Source of the DNA: Pseudomonadota bacterium
GTDB lineage: Bacteria > Desulfobacterota > Desulfobulbia > Desulfobulbales > Desulfurivibrionaceae
Direction of reading: 5' to 3'
DNA: 64,000 nucleotides
NCBI GenBank assembly: GCA_018830485.1
Contig: JAHJRQ010000021.1
Location: 1-64,000, forward strand
The first letter of the stretch is position 1. The number at the start of each line of letters is the position of its first letter. The notes beneath the pieces are model-generated. The model made no database searches. It was not told the origin of the DNA and saw nothing but the letters and a program-made list of their open reading frames with translations. This document shows positions 35,765-45,119 of the stretch, one piece after another. The position numbers and the translations under genes are program-made.

Positions 35765-37051
35765 ATGACTGCCATTTTTCACCGCCCATACTTCTCCCTC
35801 TGCGTACTGTTCCTGGCCATTTTCCTGAGCGGCCAACGCCCATGTTTCGCCGCGGACCCGGCCGCGGTAAACGTCAAGATCCTTGAGGAACAAAAAAGAA
35901 TCCAGCGCCTGAAGAAAGGCATCGAAGACCAAAAATCCCGGGTGCTGAACACCAATAAAAAGGAAAGCTCCCTGCTCACCGAGCTTGATCGCTTAAATGG
36001 CCACATTCAGAACGAAGGCGACAAGTTGACCCTTCTCAAGAAAGAACTGGACAAACACGAGGAGCAGATCGCGCAAAAACAGGCCGAAGCAGCCCAGGCC
36101 ATGACCGCCAAGGAGCAGGCAAAGGTTCACATCAAAAAACGGCTCAACTCCTTTTACCGGATGGGCGAGATCGGCATGATGAATGTCATCTTTTCCACCA
36201 GCAAGCTGCCGGATCTTCTCGCCTTTCGCGAGTATTTCGACGCGTTGATCACGCGCGACCAGGAAGTCATCCGCGAATACCGGGAAAAAGTCGAGGCCCT
36301 GGAAAAAACGCGGCTCGGCCTGCAGCAGGAAAAACAGGCTCTGCTTGAAACCATCACCAAGGTTAAGGGGCAGGAAGAACAACTGGCCACCACCCGCAAT
36401 GAGCGCATGCAGTTGCTGCACAAGGTGAAAACCGAGAAGAAACTGTACCAACTGGCGCTGCAAGAGCTCGAAGGCGCCGCGGACAGACTGACCGACACCC
36501 TAGAGCAGCTCAAGGCCGAAGCAGCCAAGGAGGCGCGCCAGAAGGAGGCTCGCGCCAAGGAGCCCGGCAAGAAAACCGTCCGGAAACCAATTCCTTCGGA
36601 CGCCAAAGGCTTTGCCTCCCAAAAAGGTCGTCTCCCCCCGCCGGTGGTGGGCACGGTTACAACGCTGTTCGGCAAGAGCGTCCAGAAAAAATTCGGCATC
36701 ACCACCTTTGCCAACGGCATTGACATCAAGACAGCGCCGGGCACCGAAATCACCGCCATCTACGACGGCAAGGTGATCTATGCCAAATTCCTGCGCGGCT
36801 ACGGCAACCTGCTCATCATTGACCACGGCCAGCAATATCTCAGCCTTGTTTCCCGGGCGGCGAAATTCTTCAAGGAAGAGGGCGACACGGTTACCAAGGG
36901 GGAAGTGGTTGGGGTCATGAGCGACCAGGAAGGGTTGCTTGGCGAGGGGTTGCATTTCGAGATCCGCCACGGGACCAAACCGGAAAATCCCTTGCAGTGG
37001 ATAAACAACGGCAAGCTCACCATCAAGGCAACCTCCAAAACGCCACGGTAA
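35765..37051 (+). CDS. EnvC-like murein hydrolase activator with degenerate LytM domain
   Basis: This 428-residue protein has a signal peptide (about 10-32), a long coiled coil (about 38-260) and a C-terminal LytM/M23 domain (about 310-420; GIDIKTAPGTEI, GYGNLLIIDHG, LHFEIRHG). Active LytM enzymes have His before GID and in a YxHL motif. Here these positions are Ala and Arg (FANGID, LVSRAAKF), so zinc cannot bind normally. E. coli EnvC is likewise inactive and works by activating amidases under FtsEX control, which the gene order ftsE-ftsX-this gene strongly supports. Confidence 0.92.
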   Translation: MTAIFHRPYFSLCVLFLAIFLSGQRPCFAADPAAVNVKILEEQKRIQRLKKGIEDQKSRVLNTNKKESSLLTELDRLNGHIQNEGDKLTLLKKELDKHEEQIAQKQAEAAQAMTAKEQAKVHIKKRLNSFYRMGEIGMMNVIFSTSKLPDLLAFREYFDALITRDQEVIREYREKVEALEKTRLGLQQEKQALLETITKVKGQEEQLATTRNERMQLLHKVKTEKKLYQLALQELEGAADRLTDTLEQLKAEAAKEARQKEARAKEPGKKTVRKPIPSDAKGFASQKGRLPPPVVGTVTTLFGKSVQKKFGITTFANGIDIKTAPGTEITAIYDGKVIYAKFLRGYGNLLIIDHGQQYLSLVSRAAKFFKEEGDTVTKGEVVGVMSDQEGLLGEGLHFEIRHGTKPENPLQWINNGKLTIKATSKTPR

Positions 37052-37176
37052 CATTCGGCCCAACAATCAAGATAAATCATTGTTTCCCGGCACAAAACCT
37101 GCTAACATTAATTTTCGTATCACCATCACACATAACAACCAAAGCCACTTTGGAATTTTCCGGTTAAGGACCATCC

Positions 37177-38553
37177 ATGAAAAGCTCGACAAAACGGTCG
37201 GTTATCAAAAACATTGCAGTCTCCCTCTGTGTCGTGGCCGGTTCCCTGCTGGCCTGGAATTACTCAACAGTCACCGCCACGACCCAGGACACTTATGAAA
37301 GCCTTGAGGCCTTTTCCAATATCCTCAGCCTGGTCCAAGAAAATTATGTCGAGGAAGTGGACAGCCATAAAGCCATTGAAGGGGCGATCAAGGGCATGCT
37401 CACCACCCTGGATCCCCATTCTTCGTATATGAAGCCCGACGATTTCAAAGAATTGCAAGTCGAAACCCAGGGAAGCTTCACCGGCATCGGCATTGAAATA
37501 ACGATGAAGGACAACATCCTCACGGTTGTCTCTCCCATCGAAGGAACTCCGGCCTTTGCCAAGGGACTCAAGGCGGGAGACAAGATCGTCAAGATCGGCG
37601 AGGAACCGACCCAGGACATGAGTCTCATGGAGGCGGTAAAGCGGCTGCGTGGCCCCAAAGGCTCGGAAGTGACAATCTCCATTCATCGCAAGGGCTGGCC
37701 CGACCTTAAGGCAATCACGCTGATCCGCGACATCATCCCCATCCACAGTGTAAAATCGAAAATGCTGGAGCCGGGCTACCCCTATATCCGCATCATCAAC
37801 TTCCAGGCGCACACCACGACTGATTTCAAAAAGGCGCTCACCGACCTTGAAAAGCAAGGAAAGATAAAAGGTCTTGTCGTGGATCTTCGCAATAACCCGG
37901 GCGGCCTTCTCGACCAGTCCGTGAAGATTGCCGACATCTTCATCGACGAGGGCGTGATTGTCTCCACCAAGGGAAGGATCAAGGAGCAAAACTCCATGTT
38001 CTACGCCCGCGACAACAACGCCAAGTATAAATTCCCCGTGGTGGTGCTGGTGAACGAAGGCAGCGCCAGCGCCTCGGAGATCGTGGCCGGCGCCTTGCAG
38101 GATCACAAAAAAGCGGTGATCATCGGCGCCCAGACCTTTGGCAAGGGCTCGGTACAGACTATCATCCCCATGGACAGCGGGGCCGGTCTTCGATTGACCA
38201 CGGCCAGATACTATACCCCCAGCGGCCGCTCCATTCAGGCAACGGGCATTACTCCGGATATCATTGTCCCTTCCCCCGCGTCGCTTACCGTCGAACACGA
38301 CGAGAAAGAGGATGAGCAGGAGAAAAAACCGAAATACCTGCGGGAAAAAGACCTGAAGCATCACATCGGCAATGGCCTGAATGAAGATGTCACCCAGAAA
38401 GAGGAAAAAACCAAACCCGAGGAAAAGCCGAAAACCAAGGTGAAAACCCCGGTAAGCAAGGAGAAGCAGGAGGCTGAGGACATAAACAAGGATCAGCAGT
38501 TAAGCACCGCGCTCACGCTGCTCAAAGGCTTGAACGTTTTCGGTAAGAAGTAA
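37177..38553 (+). CDS. ctpA: Carboxy-terminal processing protease CtpA (S41)
   Basis: This 458-residue protein has an N-terminal signal or anchor (about 9-30), a PDZ domain (about 90-175; GSFTGIGIEI and GLKAGDKIVKIG) and the S41 catalytic domain with Ser in EGSASASEI and Lys in TFGKGSVQ. A Lys/Glu-rich tail follows (about 365-430). It is a periplasmic protease that in other bacteria trims or degrades peptidoglycan hydrolases, fitting its place behind ftsEX-envC. Confidence 0.95.
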   Translation: MKSSTKRSVIKNIAVSLCVVAGSLLAWNYSTVTATTQDTYESLEAFSNILSLVQENYVEEVDSHKAIEGAIKGMLTTLDPHSSYMKPDDFKELQVETQGSFTGIGIEITMKDNILTVVSPIEGTPAFAKGLKAGDKIVKIGEEPTQDMSLMEAVKRLRGPKGSEVTISIHRKGWPDLKAITLIRDIIPIHSVKSKMLEPGYPYIRIINFQAHTTTDFKKALTDLEKQGKIKGLVVDLRNNPGGLLDQSVKIADIFIDEGVIVSTKGRIKEQNSMFYARDNNAKYKFPVVVLVNEGSASASEIVAGALQDHKKAVIIGAQTFGKGSVQTIIPMDSGAGLRLTTARYYTPSGRSIQATGITPDIIVPSPASLTVEHDEKEDEQEKKPKYLREKDLKHHIGNGLNEDVTQKEEKTKPEEKPKTKVKTPVSKEKQEAEDINKDQQLSTALTLLKGLNVFGKK

Positions 38554-38596
38554 AGACGAAGAAACCACATGACTCAGCCTTGATGGCTGACCATTG

Positions 38597-38640
38597 CTCA
38601 TAAAAAAAGGAGAGGCTCAGCCCTCTCCTTTTTTTATGAG
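38597..38640. terminator. Bidirectional terminator between ctpA and the fumarase genes
   Basis: A near-perfect palindrome with arms CTCATAAAAAAAGGAGAGG and its complement around a CTCAG centre gives a GC stem flanked by A and T runs on both sides. It can stop transcription of ctpA from the left and of the fumarase genes from the right. Confidence 0.93.
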
Positions 38641-38674
38641 CGACGCTGCCGCCTTGCCCGCGGAAATGGTCCGG

Positions 38675-39256
38675 TTATTTTTCACAACGGCTTGCCGCGG
38701 CAACCAAGGCATAGTAATCACGCCCCTCAAGGTCGTTGATCACCACGGCCGGGAATTTTTCTACCTCGAACCGGAACAGAGCCTCCGGCCCCGCATCAGC
38801 AAAGGCAACCAGCTCGGCTTTTTTGATACACTTGGACAAAAACGCCCCGGCTCCGCCAATGGCGGCAAGATAGACAGCGCCATGCGCGAGCATGGCCTGG
38901 CGCACCTCGGCACAACGGGCGCCCTTGCCCATGGTCGCAGCTAACCCCAAAGCGAGCAGGCGCGGAGTGTAGATGTCCATCCTATAGCTGGTGGTGGGCC
39001 CGGCCGCGCCTATTACCCGCCCCGGCCGGGCCGGACTCGGACCGACATAATACAGAAGCTGACCGGCAAGATCCACCGGCAAATCCTGTCCCTCGTCCAG
39101 CAGGGCGCAGAGCCGGCGATGGGTCTGATCCCGTCCGGTGTACAGCGTCCCGCTCAGGCTTACCAATTGACCGGCCTTGAGCGAGGCCAGGACCTCGGGT
39201 GCAAAGGGCAGAGCGACCTCGAGGAGGTTTTCAAAAAAAGCAGGTTCCGTTTTCAC
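38675..39256 (-). CDS. Fumarate hydratase class I, beta subunit (or related Fe-S hydro-lyase)
   Basis: This 193-residue protein matches the C-terminal half of class I fumarases (PF05683-type): VSLSGTLYTGRDQTHRRL, GPTTSYRMDIYTPRLLALGL and GKGARC motifs. With the alpha subunit it interconverts fumarate and malate by an oxygen-sensitive 4Fe-4S cluster. L-tartrate dehydratase has the same two-subunit form and cannot be fully excluded. It starts inside the alpha stop codon (ATGA overlap). Confidence 0.9.
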   Translation of the reverse strand: MKTEPAFFENLLEVALPFAPEVLASLKAGQLVSLSGTLYTGRDQTHRRLCALLDEGQDLPVDLAGQLLYYVGPSPARPGRVIGAAGPTTSYRMDIYTPRLLALGLAATMGKGARCAEVRQAMLAHGAVYLAAIGGAGAFLSKCIKKAELVAFADAGPEALFRFEVEKFPAVVINDLEGRDYYALVAAASRCEK

Positions 39257-40089
39257 AAGACAATTTCCTTATGCCGATGGGCATGGCACTGGATATTGAT
39301 TCCCACCGGCAGACTGGCGATATGACAGGGAAAAACCTCCATATGCACGGCCAGCGCCGTGGTGATCCCGCCAAAACCGTGAACCCCCTGGCCCTGAGCA
39401 TTGATCTCCCGCAACAGCCGCTCTTCAAGCACAGCCACATCCTCGCGCCGGCTTTTTTCACCAACCGGACGCAGCAGGGCCCTTTTCGCAAGCAGGGCCG
39501 CCTTTTCAAAAGAACCACCCAAACCGACCCCGACAATCATCGGCGGACAAGGGTTCGAACCAGCAGCCAACACCCGGTCGATCACATGGCGAACCACCCC
39601 TTCCGTTCCGGCGGCAGGCGGCAGCATAACCAGACTGCTCATGTTCTCGCTGCCGCACCCCTTGGGCAGAAAACGGATGGCGATCCGGTCGCCCGGAACC
39701 AATTCGACATGGACCACGGCCGGGGTATTGGTCCCGGTATTCATGCGGGTCAGAGGATCGCACACCGAATTGCGCAGATACCCCTCTTCATACCCAAGCA
39801 TTACCCCCTCCTGCAACGCCTCCTGCAAATCGCCCCGAATGTGGACCTCCTGTCCGACTTCAAGAAAAAGGATGCCGGTGCCGGTGTCCTGGCACACCGG
39901 AATCCGATCCCGGCTGGCGATATTTGCATTGGTAACGAGAACCTCCAGGATATTCCCGGCGAGCTCCCCGGTTTCCCGGTCCCGGGCGGCAAGCAGGGCC
40001 TCAAGGATATCCGGCTCCAGGTCATGGGCTGCGGCAATGGCCAAGTCGCGCACCACCTGGCGAATTTCGGTGCTGTCGATTTCTCGCAT
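39253..40089 (-). CDS. Fumarate hydratase class I, alpha subunit
   Basis: This 278-residue protein matches the Fe-S N-terminal half of class I fumarases (PF05681-type): IPVCQDTGTGILFLEVG near 60, a Cys in NSVCDPLTR near 108 and the LPKGCGSENMS motif near 144. These three cysteines hold the 4Fe-4S cluster. It is the catalytic partner of the overlapping beta gene, in the TCA cycle or reverse branch typical of sulfate reducers. Confidence 0.92.
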   Translation of the reverse strand: MREIDSTEIRQVVRDLAIAAAHDLEPDILEALLAARDRETGELAGNILEVLVTNANIASRDRIPVCQDTGTGILFLEVGQEVHIRGDLQEALQEGVMLGYEEGYLRNSVCDPLTRMNTGTNTPAVVHVELVPGDRIAIRFLPKGCGSENMSSLVMLPPAAGTEGVVRHVIDRVLAAGSNPCPPMIVGVGLGGSFEKAALLAKRALLRPVGEKSRREDVAVLEERLLREINAQGQGVHGFGGITTALAVHMEVFPCHIASLPVGINIQCHAHRHKEIVL

Positions 40090-40103
40090 AATTCGGATAT
40101 GGC

Positions 40104-40694
40104 CTAGGGATTGAGCCTGCGGTTGCGCAGGGCCAAGCTTTGTTGCTTGAAGGTGTGCTGGATGATTTTTTCCCGGTCTTCATCAAGCAGAAGGACGAAC
40201 TCCAGAGCGACCCGAAATTTGCAGCCGGACTCTTCCTCCTCCGAGGCCGGATCACAGCCAATGACCTTGCCGAAGGAATACACATAGATGTAGGCCGGAA
40301 GCAAAACGACATGGATCTCCACGATCTCGTCCAACCGTAAAGGAGAATCCGTGTAAAAGGCAATACCGTTGGCGCTGATGTTGGCCTTGCGCATGATCAG
40401 GGCATCCAAGGGACTCTCGCCCCCTTTTACCTGCTTCAGCAGCATGTTCATCTTGTTATCCAGATGCTGCAAAAAATCAGCCATATCCGCATCCCGCTCC
40501 CGCAGTTTGGCCAAGGCGCTCTGGGCGCCGATGAACATCTGGATATCGGTAAGGCCTTTCTGATTGTATAGAGAAATTCCCTGCTGAAAATCCCTGGCAA
40601 CAGCCTGCATTTTTTCCGCGGAAACCGGATGCACTGCCAACATCACCCTGTCCGTGACCCGAACCGATTGTCTACGATTTAAAGAATCCGTCAT
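40104..40694 (-). CDS. PilZ domain protein, putative c-di-GMP effector
   Basis: This 196-residue protein starts MTDSLNRRQSVRVTDRV; the RRxxxR-like element belongs to PilZ c-di-GMP binders, although here it is at the extreme N-terminus. The middle is helical and the C-terminal 100 residues contain ANISANGIAFYTDSPL and FRVALEFV, which resemble the (D/N)xSxxG strand of PilZ domains. Ligand binding is inferred. The start at 40694 is preceded by GGGGTGCGG; a 12-codon longer frame exists. It lies 14 bp before the fumarase alpha gene. Confidence 0.72.
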   Translation of the reverse strand: MTDSLNRRQSVRVTDRVMLAVHPVSAEKMQAVARDFQQGISLYNQKGLTDIQMFIGAQSALAKLRERDADMADFLQHLDNKMNMLLKQVKGGESPLDALIMRKANISANGIAFYTDSPLRLDEIVEIHVVLLPAYIYVYSFGKVIGCDPASEEEESGCKFRVALEFVLLLDEDREKIIQHTFKQQSLALRNRRLNP

Positions 40695-40760
40695 ATCCGC
40701 ACCCCACCCCGTTAAATAGTAACTCTTCAAACAGGCCGAAAAATCGGCAAAAAAACCAGG

Positions 40761-41609
40761 TCATCCCTTGCCCTGCTTGAGCAGATCCGCCACCTCGCCC
40801 TGCAGGACAAAACTGTGTTCCGCATCCGGATACGCGCCAGACTTGACCTCGTCCCGGAACGAGGCGATACCCCCGGCGATCTGGGGGGCCAGATCCGCGT
40901 ACCGCTTCACGAAACTGGGAACGAATTTCTCGAACATTCCCAAGAGATCGTGGCTCACAAGCACCTGGCCGTCGCACTGCGGTCCGGCGCCGATGCCGAT
41001 GGTGGGAATACCGATACTTGCGGTGATGGCCCCGGCCAGTTTATCGGGGATGCATTCGAGCACCAGGGCGAATGCCCCGGCCTCGGCCACCCCCTTGGCT
41101 TCGGCCAGCAGCCGCCGGGCGGACTCTCCGTCCCTGCCCTGCACCTTATAGCCGCCCAACGCTCCGGCGGTCTGCGGGGTCAGGCCGATGTGGCCCATCA
41201 CCGGGATTCCGGCCCGAACCATGGCAGCCACGGTTTCGCAGATCTCAAGGCCGCCCTCGACCTTCACCGCGTCGCAGCCCGCCTCCTTGAGGAAACGGCC
41301 ACCGTTGGCAATGGCCTCCCGCGTATCGACCTGATAGGAGAGAAAAGGCATGTCGCCCACCAGCAGCGCCCGCTCCACCCCGTGCTTCACCGCCCGGCAA
41401 TGGTGCAGCATCTCCTCCATGGTCACCGGCACCGTTGATTCATAGCCGAGGAGCACCATGCCCAGGGAATCGCCGACCAGAACGATTTCGACCCCGCTCC
41501 GGTCCAGAAGACGTCCGAAGCTGGCGTCATAGGCCGTCAGCACGACGATTTTCTCCCCGGCCTCCTTCAGGTCAATAATGTCGCGGACTGTCAGTTTTTT
41601 TCCGATCAT
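40761..41609 (-). CDS. panB: 3-methyl-2-oxobutanoate hydroxymethyltransferase PanB
   Basis: This 282-residue enzyme makes ketopantoate from 2-oxoisovalerate and methylenetetrahydrofolate in pantothenate/CoA synthesis. Motifs: VLTAYDASFGRLLD, VGDSLGMVLLG, MGHIGLTPQ and GIGAGPQCDGQVLVSHDLLG. The ATG at 41609 gives the family N-terminus (KKLTVRDI); the longer frame is not conserved. No panC or panD is nearby. Confidence 0.97.
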   Translation of the reverse strand: MIGKKLTVRDIIDLKEAGEKIVVLTAYDASFGRLLDRSGVEIVLVGDSLGMVLLGYESTVPVTMEEMLHHCRAVKHGVERALLVGDMPFLSYQVDTREAIANGGRFLKEAGCDAVKVEGGLEICETVAAMVRAGIPVMGHIGLTPQTAGALGGYKVQGRDGESARRLLAEAKGVAEAGAFALVLECIPDKLAGAITASIGIPTIGIGAGPQCDGQVLVSHDLLGMFEKFVPSFVKRYADLAPQIAGGIASFRDEVKSGAYPDAEHSFVLQGEVADLLKQGKG

Positions 41610-41640
41610 ACGCGTATATCCTTTGGTTCCTCTGCCGCCG

Positions 41641-42690
41641 CTAAAAAGGCAGCATGGCGGCTTCGCCGTTGCACGGATCCGCATCCTGCCTGCGGGTAAA
41701 AGGCCTGCCGAAATGGGCATACGCCGACTGGGTCGCCATCCTGCCCCGGGGGGTGCGGATCAAGAGGCCCATCTGGATGAGGAAGGGCTCGTAGACATCC
41801 TCCAGGGTGGTCTTCTCCTCGCAGGCCATGGTGGCCAAGGTTTCCAAGCCGATGGGACCGCCCTGGAACTTGTCGATGATGGTGAGCAGAATCCGCCGGT
41901 CCATCTCGTCGAGCCCTTCCTGGTCCACGCCAAGCATGTTCAGGGCCTCGTCCGCCACCTTGGCCGTGATGCTGCCCTGGGCCTTGACTTCGGCGAAATC
42001 CCGCAGCCGCTTGAGCAGCCGGTTGGCTATCCTCGGGGTGCCCCGGGAACGGCGGCCGATTTCCAATGCTCCGCCCTCGTCCATGGGGACGCCCAGCAGA
42101 CTGGCCGAGCGTTTGACAATGGTCACCAGCTCGTCGGGGGTATAAAAATCCAACCGCAGCACCATGCCGAACCGATCCCGCAGGGGCGGGGTCAGCAGGC
42201 CGGTGCGGGTCGTCGCCCCCACCAGGGTGAAGCGCGGCAGATCCATCTTGACGCTGCGCGCCCCGGGCCCCTGGCCGATGACCAGATCCAACTGGTAATC
42301 CTCCATGGCCGGATAGAGGATCTCCTCCACCACATGGTTGAGGCGGTGGATCTCGTCGATGAAGAGCACATCGCCCTCCTGGAGGCTGGTGAGGATGGCG
42401 GCCAGATCGCCGGGCCGCTCGATCACCGGACCGGAAGTAACCCGGATGTTGGCACCCATCTCGTTGGCGATGACGTAGGCGAGGGTGGTCTTGCCCAGGC
42501 CGGGGAAGCCATGGAACAGCACATGATCCAGGGCCTCGCCCCTGGCCTGCGCGGCCTTGATCGCAATGGAGAGATTGCTTTTGAGCTGCTCCTGGCCGAT
42601 GTACTGGTCAAGCAGCTTGGGCCGCAGGGCATGATCAACCGGCTCGACCTGCTCGGCCACCGGGGAAACCAATCGTTCTTCGTGATTCAC
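41641..42690 (-). CDS. ruvB: Holliday junction branch migration helicase RuvB
   Basis: This 349-residue AAA+ motor drives Holliday junction migration with RuvA. It has [17 protein letters not shown] near 28, Walker [12 protein letters not shown] near 66, Walker [12 protein letters not shown] near 115, sensor [10 protein letters not shown], and a winged-helix C-terminus ([13 protein letters not shown]). It overlaps the ruvA stop by 4 bp. Confidence 0.98.
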   Translation of the reverse strand: MNHEERLVSPVAEQVEPVDHALRPKLLDQYIGQEQLKSNLSIAIKAAQARGEALDHVLFHGFPGLGKTTLAYVIANEMGANIRVTSGPVIERPGDLAAILTSLQEGDVLFIDEIHRLNHVVEEILYPAMEDYQLDLVIGQGPGARSVKMDLPRFTLVGATTRTGLLTPPLRDRFGMVLRLDFYTPDELVTIVKRSASLLGVPMDEGGALEIGRRSRGTPRIANRLLKRLRDFAEVKAQGSITAKVADEALNMLGVDQEGLDEMDRRILLTIIDKFQGGPIGLETLATMACEEKTTLEDVYEPFLIQMGLLIRTPRGRMATQSAYAHFGRPFTRRQDADPCNGEAAMLPF

Positions 42691-43304
42691 ACCAGGGCCC
42701 TCAAGGTTTGCCGGAGCAATTCTTCAAGCCGCATGGCGGCAAAGACTTCGGCTCCGGCCTGCTGCCGCACCAAGGCCAGAGCCTCCCTGGCCCGGGGTGC
42801 GGGATAGCCGAGATTGAGCAGGGCGGAAATCGCATCGTGCACCCGCTCGTCTTCGCCCGGCAGGGTAAGGGCCGGAGATGCGGCGGACAACGCCTCGGGC
42901 ACGAACCGCACCTTGTCTTTCAATTCCAGGCAGAGCCGCTCCGCGGTTTTCTTGCCCACCCCCGGCAACCGGGTGAGGCGGGCAAGATCGTCGTGCAGAA
43001 TGGCGCGGGCCAAATCCGCCGGAGCAATCCCGGCCAGGATGTGCATGGCCAGCTTGGGCCCAATCCCGGAAACAGTATTCAGCAACTGGAACATCTCCTT
43101 TTCCATGGGCTCGAGAAAGCCAAAAAGATTGAAGGCATCCTCGCGCACCACCGTCTGGATATGGAGAAACACCTCCTCCCCCACCCCCGGCAACCGACCC
43201 TGCCCGCTCTGGGGAAAGAACACCTCGTACCCCACTCCGCCCACATCAACGATGAGGGATTCGGGTAATTTTTTAAACAGCATTCCTCGCAGACAGGCAA
43301 TCAT
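42687..43304 (-). CDS. ruvA: Holliday junction DNA helicase subunit RuvA
   Basis: This 205-residue protein binds the four-way junction as a tetramer. It has the N-terminal OB fold ([12 protein letters not shown] and the VGYEVFFP strand), tandem helix-hairpin-helix motifs ([17 protein letters not shown] and [15 protein letters not shown]) and the C-terminal RuvB-binding domain. Overlap with ruvB couples their translation. Confidence 0.98.
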   Translation of the reverse strand: MIACLRGMLFKKLPESLIVDVGGVGYEVFFPQSGQGRLPGVGEEVFLHIQTVVREDAFNLFGFLEPMEKEMFQLLNTVSGIGPKLAMHILAGIAPADLARAILHDDLARLTRLPGVGKKTAERLCLELKDKVRFVPEALSAASPALTLPGEDERVHDAISALLNLGYPAPRAREALALVRQQAGAEVFAAMRLEELLRQTLRALV

Positions 43305-43410
43305 GATGGGGTCTATTATGGAAGAATTTTCGCAAGAAGAGAAGCAAAAAGCCCGTTGGCTACATAACCGGCCAGCAAAAAGGACCGATTCGCTTAATCA
43401 ATTTTCGTAG

Positions 43411-43541
43411 GTAAGCGTTCACCAGTGCCGCGGATGCGCGGAAGAGGCCTGCGAAGTGTGCTATTGCACACGAGCAGGCCGATGACAGCTAAGCGAGCGC
43501 AGCGAGACTGCGAAGCAGATGCGGTGCTGGTGAACGCTTAC
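43411..43541. repeat. 131-bp palindromic (MITE-like) element between ruvC and ruvA
   Basis: The ends are inverted: GTAAGCGTTCACCAG (43411-43425) and CTGGTGAACGCTTAC (43527-43541), a perfect 15-bp match that continues imperfectly for about 5 bp. Inside is a second stem-loop, GGCCTGC...GCAGGCC enclosing GTGC-TATT-GCAC, and a region rich in GCGAGCGCAGCGAG. The right end supplies the TAA stop codon of ruvC. No protein is encoded. It separates ruvC from the ruvA-ruvB pair. The rest of 43305-43410 shows nothing recognisable. Confidence 0.85.
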
Positions 43542-44038
43542 CTGTGGTTGGCCCGGCAGATGGCAACAGCCAGGGCATCTGCCGCGTCCTGGCTGGGCGA
43601 AGCGACAAGCTTGAGCAGAACCCGAACCATCTGCTGCACCTGCTCCTTCGGCGCCTGACCGTACCCGGCCACCGCCTGCTTCACCACGGTGGGGCTGTAC
43701 TCCTCCAGGAGCAAGCCATGCTGCCTGGCGGCCAGGATCAGCACCCCGCGGGCATGACCGAGCTTCAAGGCCGAGCGGGGATTGATGGCGGTGAAGATAT
43801 CCTCTATCCCTGCCAATTGCGGCTTATAAGCAGCAATAACCTCGCGGATGCCGTCATGGATCTCTTCAAGCCGCTCGGGAAACGGCTTTTTTTCCGAGGT
43901 CCGGATCACCCCGCAGGTGACAAAGGTCAAGGCGTGGCCCTGGCAGTCGATCACCCCGTAGCCGGTGGCGCGCGAACCGGGATCTATCCCGAGGATGCGG
44001 ACGGTCTGCGGTACTGCCTTGGCTTTGCCCGAGGTCAT
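43538..44038 (-). CDS. ruvC: Holliday junction resolvase RuvC
   Basis: This 166-residue endonuclease cuts Holliday junctions. Active-site acids are visible in ILGIDPGSRATGYG near 13, the segment AGIEDIFTAINPRSALKLG near 80 and the C-terminal DAADALAVAI. The stop codon TAA lies in the end of a palindromic element, so the last residues may differ from relatives without it. It follows yebC by 3 bp. Confidence 0.97.
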   Translation of the reverse strand: MTSGKAKAVPQTVRILGIDPGSRATGYGVIDCQGHALTFVTCGVIRTSEKKPFPERLEEIHDGIREVIAAYKPQLAGIEDIFTAINPRSALKLGHARGVLILAARQHGLLLEEYSPTVVKQAVAGYGQAPKEQVQQMVRVLLKLVASPSQDAADALAVAICRANHR

Positions 44039-44041
44039 ATC

Positions 44042-44791
44042 CTAGGAAATCTTTTCCATCAACGCATCGGGGATATCGAAATTGGCATGCACCTTCTGCA
44101 CGTCGTCGAAATCCTCCAGGTTATCGATGAGCTTCATCAATGAAATGGCTGTCTTTTCATCGGCAACCTCGACAGTGTTCTTGGGGACCATGGAGATGGA
44201 GGCCTCGACAAAGGCGACCCCCTCCTTCTCCAAAGCCTCCCGCACCGTGTTGAAATCCTCGGGCGCGGTCAGCACCTCAAAGATATCGCCGTCATCGACA
44301 ACATCCTCGGCTCCGGCCTCCAGGGCCAGTTCCAGAAGCTTTTCCTCGTCCATCGCCCCTTTTTCCACCACCATGGAGCCCTTCTTGTCAAACATGTAGG
44401 AAACGCAGCCGGTCTCGCCCATGTTGCCCCCGGACTTGCCGAAGAAAAAGCGTACCTCGCCCACGGTCCGGTTCCGGTTGTCGGTGAGGCAGTCAACAAG
44501 CACCGCCACCCCGCCGGGACCGTAGCCTTCGTAGGTGATTTCCTCATAATTCGCGCCTTCCAGACCGCCGACGCCCTTCTTGATGGCGCGCTCAATGTTG
44601 TCCTTGGGCATATTCACCGCCCTGGCCGAGACAATGCCTGCACGCAGACGAGGATTGGCCTCGGGATCGCCGCCGCCCATGCGTGCAGCCACGGCAATTT
44701 CCTTGGCAATCTTGGTGAACATCTTGCCGCGCTTGGCATCCTGCGCGCCTTTACGATGTTTGGTATTAGCCCATTTTGAATGTCCGGCCAT
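44042..44791 (-). CDS. YebC/PmpR-family protein (TACO1-like)
   Basis: This 249-residue protein begins [20 protein letters not shown], the family signature, and contains [20 protein letters not shown]. Members have been described as transcriptional regulators and, more recently, as ribosome-associated factors helping translation of proline stretches. The ATG at 44791 matches the invariant N-terminus; upstream frame is not conserved. It is first in a yebC-ruvC unit, a common order. Confidence 0.97.
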   Translation of the reverse strand: MAGHSKWANTKHRKGAQDAKRGKMFTKIAKEIAVAARMGGGDPEANPRLRAGIVSARAVNMPKDNIERAIKKGVGGLEGANYEEITYEGYGPGGVAVLVDCLTDNRNRTVGEVRFFFGKSGGNMGETGCVSYMFDKKGSMVVEKGAMDEEKLLELALEAGAEDVVDDGDIFEVLTAPEDFNTVREALEKEGVAFVEASISMVPKNTVEVADEKTAISLMKLIDNLEDFDDVQKVHANFDIPDALMEKIS

Positions 44792-44952
44792 GTTTTTTTC
44801 TCCTGAAAAGTAAAAATTAAAAGTGAAAAGTGGAGACTTCAGCCGAGTCAATAAAAAATCTGATTACCATCTAACTTCAGCCAACATTCAAGTCTGGCAG
44901 GGCAACGTGCTGATAATTAACGGTTTTTTTATTGTTCGCCTGGCGCAACCAT

Positions 44953-45024
44953 GTCATTCCCGCGCAGGCGGGAATCCAGGCCATCTGGCTAATTCCTCTG
45001 GATTCCCGCCTGCGCGGGAATGAC
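44953..45024. repeat. 27-bp perfect inverted repeat, dispersed type
   Basis: Arms 44953-44979 and 44998-45024 are perfect inverted copies of a unit starting GTCATTCCCGCGCAGGCGGG and ending AATCCAG, separated by 18 bp. Units of this type occur, from memory, in many proteobacterial genomes as dispersed repeats. The 328-bp gap 44792-45119 between yebC and rlmE holds this repeat and simple A-rich sequence; I see no gene there. Transcription from both sides is minus strand. Confidence 0.9.
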
Positions 45025-45119
45025 GTTAAAGAACTGGCTGAAGATTAGTGGTAATCAGAATAAAAAAAGACCCCATGAAATTTGCCTTCCAGCCTCCGTA
45101 ACCGCTCACTCTCCATTCT

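Noticed and set aside
41578-42807. 409-codon open frame antisense to ruvB
   Set aside because: Shadow of ruvB without start signals or recognisable domains.
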